DNA of 15,087 nucleotides from SURF-24 sp964537965 (GTDB lineage Bacteria; Bacteroidota; Ignavibacteria; Ignavibacteriales; SURF-24), in NCBI GenBank assembly GCA_964537965.1, contig CAZIDB010000114.1, forward strand, positions 1-15,087, in the 5' to 3' direction. The position numbers were made by a program, and so were the translations under genes. This document shows positions 1 to 7,743 of the stretch, in pieces; position 1 is the first letter of the stretch, and each line of letters starts with the position of its first letter. The notes under the pieces are model-generated. The model was not told the DNA's origin. It ran no database searches and saw nothing but the letters and a program-made list of their open reading frames with translations.

Positions 1-3000
1 TCCATCCTGCCAAGCCCGGTTCGTTATCGTCCCTTACTCCGTCTCCGTCAAGATCATTATACTTCGTTCCGCATATGCTGCCTGTCTCTTTCCTGTTTCC
101 AAAGTCTTTTCCGGTTAATTGCTGACTTTCAATCAACTGGATTGTAAATGTACCGGGAGGCGGAGGTGCAGTTTGGTTCCATCCCTGTAAAAGTGTTTCT
201 AATACTGTATACGATCCTGGAGGTAAGTTACTAAAACAATAGCTACCATTTTCATTAGTCGTTGTAGTTTTTATAGTTGGAACCGTGGCTGATCCGACAC
301 GTTGCAGTAAAGTAATTGTCCAACCTTGTAAAACCGGATCATTATCATCTTTAATTCCATTACCATTTACATCGTGGAATTTTATACCGCAAATACTTCC
401 ATCACTCTTGGCATTACCAAAATCTTTTCCGGTTATATTTTGTCCTGCCGGAACCTGAACAGTATAAGTACCGGGAGAGGCAGGAGCAGTTTGTATCCAT
501 CCTTGTGGTACAACTTCCTGCACTATATAAGTCGACGGTAATAAACCGGCAAAAGTATATTCACCTGATGAATTTGTAGTAGTAGTATAAGCCAGGTCAC
601 CTGAAATTGTTCTTAAATTAATAGTCCAACCAGCTATTACAGGATCATTGTCATCTTTAATTCCGTTTCCATTTTTATCATTAAACTTAATACCACGAAT
701 GCTTCCATATTCACTCTTGTTACCAAAATCTTTTCCCGTTACATTTTGTCCGGCACTTAATTGAACAGTGTAAGTTGCGGGAGAGGCAGGAGCAGTTTGT
801 ATCCAACTTGTTTTTAATATCTCTGATATTATGTATGTACCAGCGGGTAAACGATAGAAACAGTATTCTCCGTCTGCATTAGTTACTGCAGTATCGGTTA
901 TAGCTCCAACTCTTGATAATAAAATCTTCCAGCCGGCAAGATACGGTTCATTTTCATCACGGGTTCCGTTACCGTTATAATCAAGAAACTTTTTACCACA
1001 GATGCTGCCCAGGTCTCTCTTGTTACCGAAATCTTTTCCTGTAACAACATCACCGGAATTTAAAATGACCGAATAGGTACCGGGTGATGCCGGAGCGGTT
1101 TGTGTCCAACCTTGCTGAAGCACTTCTTCAACAATATATAATCCGGGGGCTAATTCCTCGAAGCAGTATACACCATTGATATTAGTTTGAGTTGTGGCAA
1201 CAATACCACCAGTTGCGGTTCTTAAATTAATAGTCCAAGCGCTTAATACCGGATCATTATCATTCTTAATCCCGTCACCATTAAGATCATTAAATTTTAA
1301 TCCGCAGATTCTTCCTTTTCCGCCATAATTACCAAAATCTTTCCCAGTTATATTTTCTCCGGAGTTTAACTGAATAGTATATGTACCCGGAGCCGGAGGT
1401 GCAGTTTGAGTCCAACCGTTCTTTTGAACTTCAGAAACAATATATAAACCCGGTAGCAGATCGTAAAATCCGTATTCGCCGGCAGAGCTTGTTTGTGTTG
1501 TTGCAATAAGTCCTTCAGTTGGTGTACTTAAATTAATAGTCCAACCTGATAATACAGGTTCATTAGCATCTCTTATTCCGTTATTGTTATTATCATTAAA
1601 TTTGATACCGGTAATACTTGCATTCTCTCTCTTATTGCCGAAATCTTTACCTGTTACATTTTCTCCGGGATTTATAATAACGTCATATACTCCGGGTGGT
1701 GCCGGAAGTGTCCGAGACCATCCTGGCTTTTGTACTTCAGAAAGGGTATAGAAACCGGGAGCCATGTTATTAAAGCAATAATTACCGGATGCATCGGTAG
1801 TATCAACAAAAAGGTTATTCGTACTAACAGGATTAATTGTTGTAGTAATAACCTGACCCTGATTAAATTGCAGATTTATAATCCATCCCGCCAACCCAGG
1901 TTCATTCGGATCTTTTACACCATCACCGTCATAATCATTAAACTTAGAACCACAAACACTTCCGCGGTCAGATTTATTTCCAAAGTCAATTCCAGATTGG
2001 CTTTGACCTGCATTTAACTGAATTTCATAAGTACCCGGTGAGCCAGGTTCTGTCTGCATCCATTCAGATTGCATTACTTCTGAGATTATATAAGAGCCGG
2101 GTGCAAGACCGGTAAAACAATAATTCCCTTGTCCATCTGTTGTCGTTGTAATCAAGTCATTTGTTTTCAGGGGCAGAATAATTGTACCGGTTATTGGCGT
2201 ACCGGAATTATATTGCAGTCGAATAGTCCAGCCTGCTAACCCGGGTTCGTTTGCATCTTTGGTACCATTGCCATTAATATCATGATATTTTGTACCGCAG
2301 ATTGTTCCGTTTTCCTGGACATTTCCAAAATCTTTGCCCTCAATTTTATCACCTGCATTTATGAGAAGAGTATAATACCCGGGTGAAGCGGGAGCAGTTT
2401 GCATCCAGCCTGTCTGTTGAACTTCTGATAATGTATAAGAACCAGGTTCAACATTATCAAAACAATAACCACCCTTGTCATCAGTAACCGAAGTTAATAA
2501 AAAAGTCGTATTAGTTGGAGTAATAGTACTGGTAAATACGCCCCCTGTATTATACTGTAAATTAATAGTCCAACCAGCTAAACCGGGTTCGTTATCATCT
2601 CTTATTCCATCACCGTCGAGGTCATTAAATTTGGTACCGCAAATACTACCAGTCTCCATCTTATTACCAAAATCAAGATTGGCAAAACTTTGTCCTATTA
2701 CCAACGAGACAGTATAAGTACCCGGTGCAGGAGGTAAAGTTTGCATCCATCCGGTTTTTAATTCTTCAGCTACAGTATATCTGCCGGGAGCAAGATTATT
2801 AAAGCAGTAATCGCCGTTAATATCAGTAGTATCATAAACTATAATTCCGCTTCCGTCTGTAAGTGTTATTACCCAGCCTTCAAGACCTTGTTCATCAATA
2901 TCTTTTTTACCATCACCGTTTTTATCAAAGAATTTCTTTCCGCAAATACTTGAACCATATTCTTTAGAATTTCCAAAATTCAAATTGCCGATATTTTGTT

Positions 3001-4774
3001 CTGCCGAATATGTAAGAGTATACCCGTCTGTAGCCGGTTCTGTTTTAATCCATTCAGGATGTCTTTTCTCTGTAACTTTATATGTACCAGATTCGATACT
3101 ATAAAAACAATAGTAACCTTCTTCGTCTGTCACCGCACTCGCTACAGCAACATCAGTTAATGTACTTAAAATAATTACCCATCTTGCTAAACCGGGTTCT
3201 CCTTCATCCCGCTTTCCATTTCCATTCAGGTCGTAATATTTTACTCCGCATATACTGCCTGTCGTTTTTTTATTACCGAAATCTAATCCGGCAATACTTT
3301 GCCCGCTTAAAGTAACAGTATATGTTTCAGGTTGTGAAGGCAGTGTTTGCAGCCAGCCAATTGGCAATATTTCTGCTAACGTATAAGTACCGGGAGCTAA
3401 ATTATCAAAGCAATAATCTCCGTTAGCATCTGTTATTGCAGTATCAGGCAGCGCACCTACAATTGTTAAAATTATTTTCCATCTTGGCAGCCCCGGTTCA
3501 TTATCATCTTTTATCCCGTCGCCATCAATATCATAGAATTTTGTACCACAGATACTAAGCCCATCTTCTCTTTTATTTCCAAAATCCAAACCCCGAATAC
3601 TTCGCCCGCTACCAAGGGTTATCGTATATGTGCCCGGTGAAGCAGGCAGAGTTTGAATATATCCGGATTCAAGTAATTCAGATACGATATAAGTTCCTGC
3701 AGGTAAATTATTGAAGCAGTAATTTCCGTATTCATCTGTCTTTGTTCTTGCAAATTCTCCGTTAGCTGTTGATAAAATAATAGTCCAGTCTTTAAGACCG
3801 GGTTCATTTTCCTGTTTTATTCCATCGCCATTTTCATCATAGAATTTCAAACCGCAAATACTCAAATTGTCTTCACGTTTATTCCCAAAGTTTACAGTTA
3901 AACTTTGTCCTTCCGCTAATGTTACAGCGTAAGGTAAAGTTGCCGGTAAGGTTTGGGTCCAGCCTGCCTGCGCAGTTTCATATAAATAATAACTCCCTGC
4001 AGATAAATGATTAAAGCAGTAATTACCAAATTCATCTGTTAAAGTTTTCTGCAGGATAGATGTTCCATCTAAAGATAAAACAATAGTCCAATTTGCTAAT
4101 GGGGGTTCATCAGGTTGTCTTATTCCATCCCCGTTAATATCATAAAACTTTATTCCGCATATACTGCCGTTACCATAAATATTTCCAAAATAAATATCCG
4201 AAATATTTTCGCCGCCATTTAGTGTTATATTATGAATGCCAGGAGGAGGAGGTTCCGTTTGAGTCCAGCCATCTTGCTGAAATTCTATTACGGAATAATC
4301 GCCCGGAAGCAAATCGTTGAAGCAATAATTACCTTCGGGATCTGTAGTTGCTGTTCTTGCAGTCTGTCCGTTGTATAATAAATTTATTTCCCATCCACTT
4401 AATCCCGGTTCATTTCTGTCTCTTGTACCATTACCATTTATATCATTATACTTTGTTCCGCATATTGAACCCATTTGAGCATTGCCAAAGTCAATGCCTG
4501 TGATTGTTTGCGCTGTTCCTAAACTGATGGTATGCGTACCTTGAGATGGGGCGGTCTGCAACCAGCCTTGCTGCAAAACTTCTGAAACGGTATAGGTACC
4601 ATAATACAAATTATTAAAACAGTAGCTACCGTCTGTTCCTGTTACTGTAGATGTAGATACTGTTACTGGTCCACCAGTAGCAAAAAGTTGGATTGTCCAT
4701 CCTGCCAGACCTGGTTCGTTGGCATCTCTGCTGCCATTGCCGTTCAGATCATTATATTTTACGCCGCAGATTGA
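1..4774 (-). repeat. Array of 15 complete plus one partial protein repeats
   Basis: Unit starts, marked by the S of SICG or its variant, fall near 4774, 4468, 4165, 3862, 3556, 3256, 2950, 2647, 2305, 1960, 1618, 1312, 1006, 703, 397 and 79. Unit lengths from the N-terminus are 102, 101, 101, 102, 100, 102, 101, 114, 115, 114, 102, 102, 101, 102 and 106 codons. All spacings are multiples of three. The DNA of the units has diverged while the protein motifs are kept, so the array is old and under selection at the protein level. Units 8-10 share an extra segment of about 12 residues. Confidence 0.9.
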
Positions 4775-4867
4775 ACTATAATATTGGTCTTGGGAAAAGT
4801 TAGAGTTATTGATAATGAGAATTGACAATACCAATAAAATTGCTTTTAAAGTACCATTCTTTTTCAT
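1..4867 (-). CDS. Giant secreted SdrD-B/CnaB-like tandem-repeat surface protein (3' end outside window)
   Basis: The frame is open from an ATG at 4867 to the left edge, giving at least 1,622 residues with no stop, and the repeat motifs stay in one frame throughout. Residues 1-25 look like a signal peptide (MKKN start, hydrophobic ILLVLSILII core, likely cleavage before QDQYY). The rest is tandem repeats of 100-115 residues. Each unit reads roughly SICGxKYND, then a calcium-loop-like DxNGNGxRDxNEPGLAGW, a YCFxNLxPGxYTVxE strand, a QGWxQT turn and a closing DFGN. This matches the SdrD B-like/CnaB-like beta-sandwich family of surface adhesins. By inference it forms a long stalk on the cell surface or outside the cell. 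Its anchoring or sorting signal, and any ligand-binding domain, would lie beyond the window. A good Shine-Dalgarno supports the start. The precise function is unknown. Confidence 0.9.
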   Translation of the reverse strand, partial: MKKNGTLKAILLVLSILIINNSNFSQDQYYSSICGVKYNDLNGNGSRDANEPGLAGWTIQLFATGGPVTVSTSTVTGTDGSYCFNNLYYGTYTVSEVLQQGWLQTAPSQGTHTISLGTAQTITGIDFGNAQMGSICGTKYNDINGNGTRDRNEPGLSGWEINLLYNGQTARTATTDPEGNYCFNDLLPGDYSVIEFQQDGWTQTEPPPPGIHNITLNGGENISDIYFGNIYGNGSICGIKFYDINGDGIRQPDEPPLANWTIVLSLDGTSILQKTLTDEFGNYCFNHLSAGSYYLYETAQAGWTQTLPATLPYAVTLAEGQSLTVNFGNKREDNLSICGLKFYDENGDGIKQENEPGLKDWTIILSTANGEFARTKTDEYGNYCFNNLPAGTYIVSELLESGYIQTLPASPGTYTITLGSGRSIRGLDFGNKREDGLSICGTKFYDIDGDGIKDDNEPGLPRWKIILTIVGALPDTAITDANGDYCFDNLAPGTYTLAEILPIGWLQTLPSQPETYTVTLSGQSIAGLDFGNKKTTGSICGVKYYDLNGNGKRDEGEPGLARWVIILSTLTDVAVASAVTDEEGYYCFYSIESGTYKVTEKRHPEWIKTEPATDGYTLTYSAEQNIGNLNFGNSKEYGSSICGKKFFDKNGDGKKDIDEQGLEGWVITLTDGSGIIVYDTTDINGDYCFNNLAPGRYTVAEELKTGWMQTLPPAPGTYTVSLVIGQSFANLDFGNKMETGSICGTKFNDLDGDGIRDDNEPGLAGWTINLQYNTGGVFTSTITPTNTTFLLTSVTDDKGGYCFDNVEPGSYTLSEVQQTGWMQTAPASPGYYTLLINAGDKIEGKDFGNVQENGTICGTKYHDINGNGTKDANEPGLAGWTIRLQYNSGTPITGTIILPLKTNDLITTTTDGQGNYCFTGLAPGSYIISEVMQSEWMQTEPGSPGTYEIQLNAGQSQSGIDFGNKSDRGSVCGSKFNDYDGDGVKDPNEPGLAGWIINLQFNQGQVITTTINPVSTNNLFVDTTDASGNYCFNNMAPGFYTLSEVQKPGWSRTLPAPPGVYDVIINPGENVTGKDFGNKRENASITGIKFNDNNNNGIRDANEPVLSGWTINLSTPTEGLIATTQTSSAGEYGFYDLLPGLYIVSEVQKNGWTQTAPPAPGTYTIQLNSGENITGKDFGNYGGKGRICGLKFNDLNGDGIKNDNDPVLSAWTINLRTATGGIVATTQTNINGVYCFEELAPGLYIVEEVLQQGWTQTAPASPGTYSVILNSGDVVTGKDFGNKRDLGSICGKKFLDYNGNGTRDENEPYLAGWKILLSRVGAITDTAVTNADGEYCFYRLPAGTYIISEILKTSWIQTAPASPATYTVQLSAGQNVTGKDFGNKSEYGSIRGIKFNDKNGNGIKDDNDPVIAGWTINLRTISGDLAYTTTTNSSGEYTFAGLLPSTYIVQEVVPQGWIQTAPASPGTYTVQVPAGQNITGKDFGNAKSDGSICGIKFHDVNGNGIKDDNDPVLQGWTITLLQRVGSATVPTIKTTTTNENGSYCFSNLPPGSYTVLETLLQGWNQTAPPPPGTFTIQLIESQQLTGKDFGNRKETGSICGTKYNDLDGDGVRDDNEPGLAGW

Positions 4868-4872
4868 GACAG

Positions 4873-4879
4873 CCCCTCC
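4873..4879 (-). promoter_or_regulatory. Shine-Dalgarno of the giant repeat protein
   Basis: On the minus strand GGAGGGG lies a few bases before the ATG at 4867. It fixes the start immediately before a signal peptide. This is the strongest ribosome-binding site in the window. Confidence 0.75.
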
Positions 4880-5007
4880 GGCTAATATGAAATTCAAAAA
4901 AGGATATTAATTAAAAGTAAAAACTATATAAAAAATATTCACGGACAGATACAGGTAAAGCAAACAAGAATGAACAAAACTAAGGGAAAGAACTGCAGCC
5001 AATCTAT

Positions 5008-5025
5008 CTTTAAAAAGATTTAAAG
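5008..5025. repeat. Small AT-rich inverted repeat in the leader of the giant gene
   Basis: CTTTAAA and TTTAAAG form a perfect 7-bp inverted repeat around AAGA. It sits about 140 bases upstream of the giant repeat gene and below the kinase terminator. It could be an operator or a leader hairpin, but AT-rich chance pairing is possible. Nothing else clear was seen between 4880 and 5060. Confidence 0.3.
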
Positions 5026-5060
5026 TCAATGGCGGAAAATGCTTTGTATCACTGGTGGGG

Positions 5061-5087
5061 AAAAAGAATAAACCTGAAAGATTCAGG
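5061..5087 (-). terminator. Rho-independent terminator of the hybrid kinase
   Basis: On the minus strand CCTGAA-TCT-TTCAGG forms a 6-bp stem, extendable by one G-U and one A-U pair. It is followed directly by TTTATTCTTTTT. The hairpin overlaps the kinase stop codon at 5083-5085. It would separate the kinase transcript from the giant repeat gene downstream, so the latter probably has its own promoter within 4868-5060. Confidence 0.55.
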
Positions 5088-7560
5088 CTAAAACCTTTTC
5101 AACAAGCTTAACAAGTTTTAATTTGTTGAAGGGTTTAGCAAGATAATGCGTACAGCCTCCGTTAAGAAAACGTTCTCTGTCTCCGGCCATTGCAAATGCA
5201 GTTACAGCAATAATAGGTGTGTTTTTATATTCGTTTATTTTTCTGATTTCAATAGTAGTATCCATGCCGTTTAATTTGCCTGCAAGAACAATATCCATAA
5301 GAATTGCAGAATAGTTTTTTTTCTTAACCAGTTCAAGAGCATATTCACCGGTAGAGACAATATCTAAATTGCAACTGTTCTTAAGAAACATTTTAACAAC
5401 AGATTGATTAATTTCATCGTCCTCCACAAGTAAAACATCCGGCAGAGTATTTTGATCAGTTAAATCATTTGTTACTGATTCAGTTGTTATTCTCTTATCG
5501 GTTACATTCCCCTGTTTTTCCTTAAGATGCGCTTTAAACAAAGGGAACTTAACAATAAACGAGGAGCCTATTCCAACCTCGCTTTCAACAGTGATTGTAC
5601 CGGACATTTCTTCAATCAATCTTTTAGTTAAAGTAAGTCCCAGGCCTGTCCCTTCAAATTTCCTGTTGTAACCCTCACTTACCTGACGAAACGGGTCAAA
5701 TATTTTCTGAAGACTCCCGGCAGGAATCCCGATTCCTGTATCGGAGAAAGTAATGAACGACCAGTTTTGTCCTTTTTCTTTTACTCTTCCGGTTTTAATT
5801 TTTACGCCACCTTTTTCTGTATACTTTATAGCATTGTTTAAAAGGTTAGTAACAATCTGGTTAAAAAGTTTTCTATCCAATTTTGAATAGATAGTTTCCG
5901 AAGATGGGACAAATTCCAGTGTTAGATTTTTTGTTTTTGCTATATGCTGATATATCTTTATTGTTTCCGAGACAGAATCTGCTATATCAATTGTCTCAAG
6001 TGTAACCTCCAGATTATTATTTTCAAGGCTTGAAAAATCAAGAATAAGATTTAGAGTATCGAGAAGCCGCAGGCCACTTTCCTGAATAATTGTTGCGCGT
6101 TTCTTAAGCTCTTCATCTTTAATATCCTGTGCAAGCAACTCTGCGTAACCAAGAATACCAATCATAGGTGTCCGCAATTCATGACTCATATTAGCTAAGA
6201 ATGTAGCTCTTAGCTGATTCATCTCTTCAGCCTTCTCTTTAGCTTTAATTATAGTATCTTCTGCAATCTTTCTTTCGGTTATATCAAGTATAGAACATTG
6301 CATAGCATTTTTGCCGTCGAAAATAATTCTTGTCCCGTAAATTTCTGCATCAAAGATCGTGTTATCATTTTTCCTGGCTTTAAACTCAAAATGAATTTTT
6401 CCTTCTTTACCAATCTCACCAAGTTTGAATTGTGTATCGACAAGATTATAAAAATCAGGAAGGATAAAGTCGTGTAAGGTCATTCCCATTACATCATCGG
6501 GTTTATTAAAACCAAGCAGGATTGCAAACTGTTTATTACAATAATAAATAGACCTGTTTATATAAATAAAAACACCAAGCAGGGAGTTGTCGAACATTGC
6601 TTTGTATTTTCTTTCAGATTCTTCTAAAGCCTCCTGCATATTTTTCTTTACGGTTACATTCCTTGCAATTGCAAGAACCTGATCCGGACCGGCAGGAATT
6701 ATTCTGGCTTCAAAAAATATTTTTTCCCCTTTAATAGTAATAATATTATCATCGGAAGTCTGATGTTCATTTGTCTCAAGGCATTTATTAATAATTTTTA
6801 TCATCCGTTGGCTTACATCGGGCGGAAATAAACTACTAAGATTTGAACCTATAATTCTTTCATTGGAGTATTCGAAAAAATCCGAGTTGTTGGAATAAAA
6901 ATCGGTTATGTATCCATCCCTGTCAATCTGTAAAAGAAGATCCGGAATACCCTGCAAAGTAAGTTTATATTTCTCTTCGCTTTGTTTTAAAGCTTCTGTT
7001 GCTTTATGCTGAATAATCTCAAGTTCTTTTTCGTTAGTTACATCTCTTGCGCAGCCAACAGTACCAATTAGTTTTCCATACTCATCAAAAAAGGGTGCTT
7101 TATAAACATCAAGGTATATAAATTTTCCGCTGACGTTTCCGAACTCATCAAAACGCAACGGTACTTTTGTTCGCATAACTTCCAGATCGGTATCCGTAGT
7201 TTCATTTCCAAAAGTAAACCAGTATTCATCTTCTACATGTAATTGTTTCTGGCGGGATGCAAATAAAGAAAATCTTTTACCAACAGGCTCTTCGGTATCT
7301 TTAACACCAAGTAATTTTTCACAGGTTGCTTTATTAGCAAAAATATATTTCTTGTCGGTGTCTTTTGCCCAAATTAAATCCGGTACATTATCGCACATCA
7401 ACCTGAGCATATTATATAACATTTGGTAACCGGATGTATTTTTACCAGATGTATACCCATTCCTGAATCTTGAAAACGCCGCTTCAAGCTGTCTTACCCG
7501 CTCTTTTAGATCTGCGTTTTCAATAATGATTTTATCTAACTCTTGAGAATTGTTCTCCAT
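5083..7560 (-). CDS. Hybrid sensor histidine kinase with three PAS domains and a C-terminal receiver
   Basis: This 825-residue protein has no membrane segment and is probably cytoplasmic. A short coiled coil (about 1-35) precedes three PAS-type domains (about 51-179, 194-307 and 315-430), each ending in a typical PAC strand such as GCARDVT or SILDITERK. The dimerisation/phosphoacceptor domain carries SHELRTP with His460. The ATPase domain has NLLNNAIKY, DTGIGIP and GTGLGL. The receiver (about 707-824) has the acidic pair DDE at 714-716, phosphoacceptor Asp756 in LMDIVL, and Lys809 in LAKPF. It should autophosphorylate and relay to its own receiver. No histidine phosphotransfer protein or DNA-binding output is present here. 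The frame extends to a TTG at 7590, but the ATG at 7560 is preferred because GGGAGAGG precedes it. A 14-bp palindrome lies about 58 bases upstream. The PAS ligands cannot be read from sequence. Confidence 0.93.
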   Translation of the reverse strand: MENNSQELDKIIIENADLKERVRQLEAAFSRFRNGYTSGKNTSGYQMLYNMLRLMCDNVPDLIWAKDTDKKYIFANKATCEKLLGVKDTEEPVGKRFSLFASRQKQLHVEDEYWFTFGNETTDTDLEVMRTKVPLRFDEFGNVSGKFIYLDVYKAPFFDEYGKLIGTVGCARDVTNEKELEIIQHKATEALKQSEEKYKLTLQGIPDLLLQIDRDGYITDFYSNNSDFFEYSNERIIGSNLSSLFPPDVSQRMIKIINKCLETNEHQTSDDNIITIKGEKIFFEARIIPAGPDQVLAIARNVTVKKNMQEALEESERKYKAMFDNSLLGVFIYINRSIYYCNKQFAILLGFNKPDDVMGMTLHDFILPDFYNLVDTQFKLGEIGKEGKIHFEFKARKNDNTIFDAEIYGTRIIFDGKNAMQCSILDITERKIAEDTIIKAKEKAEEMNQLRATFLANMSHELRTPMIGILGYAELLAQDIKDEELKKRATIIQESGLRLLDTLNLILDFSSLENNNLEVTLETIDIADSVSETIKIYQHIAKTKNLTLEFVPSSETIYSKLDRKLFNQIVTNLLNNAIKYTEKGGVKIKTGRVKEKGQNWSFITFSDTGIGIPAGSLQKIFDPFRQVSEGYNRKFEGTGLGLTLTKRLIEEMSGTITVESEVGIGSSFIVKFPLFKAHLKEKQGNVTDKRITTESVTNDLTDQNTLPDVLLVEDDEINQSVVKMFLKNSCNLDIVSTGEYALELVKKKNYSAILMDIVLAGKLNGMDTTIEIRKINEYKNTPIIAVTAFAMAGDRERFLNGGCTHYLAKPFNKLKLVKLVEKVLA

Positions 7561-7564
7561 CAGT

Positions 7565-7572
7565 CCTCTCCC
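7565..7572 (-). promoter_or_regulatory. Shine-Dalgarno deciding the hybrid kinase start
   Basis: GGGAGAGG on the minus strand ends four bases before the ATG at 7560, with its GGGAG part about seven bases away. It lies inside the longer reading frame that begins with TTG at 7590. That makes the ATG the better start. Confidence 0.6.
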
Positions 7573-7617
7573 TGGACCAGAATTCGTCAACCGGATTTTC
7601 CTAAATTGATAATTTTC

Positions 7618-7631
7618 ATTTACATGTAAAT
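7618..7631. promoter_or_regulatory. 14-bp perfect palindrome, candidate operator
   Basis: ATTTACATGTAAAT is perfectly self-complementary. It lies in the 183-base gap between the PLP enzyme and the hybrid kinase, about 58 bases upstream of the kinase start, where a dimeric repressor or activator could bind. The rest of the gap shows only an A9 run near 7687 and no convincing hairpin. Confidence 0.35.
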
Positions 7632-7743
7632 ATCACTATGGGACTTAATTACCGAAAAGATTACACCAACAAATTTTTCTTGCTGAAAAATGGAGAAAAA
7701 AAAACTGATTGTAAAGCGATATAACGGATGAAGTAAATTATTA

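Noticed and set aside
1730..2717. Short open frames on the plus strand within the giant gene (1730-2017 and 2475-2717)
   Set aside because: They are antisense to in-frame repeat motifs, lack recognisable domains, and recur only because the repeats do.
1..4774. Regularly spaced similar DNA blocks about 305 bases apart, resembling a repeat or CRISPR-like array
   Set aside because: The periodicity is in frame and fully explained by protein repeats. The units are diverged at the DNA level and there are no short identical repeats with unique spacers.
7561..7590. Longer hybrid kinase starting with TTG at 7590
   Set aside because: The ATG at 7560 has a good Shine-Dalgarno located within the extra segment, and the extra ten residues show no domain content.
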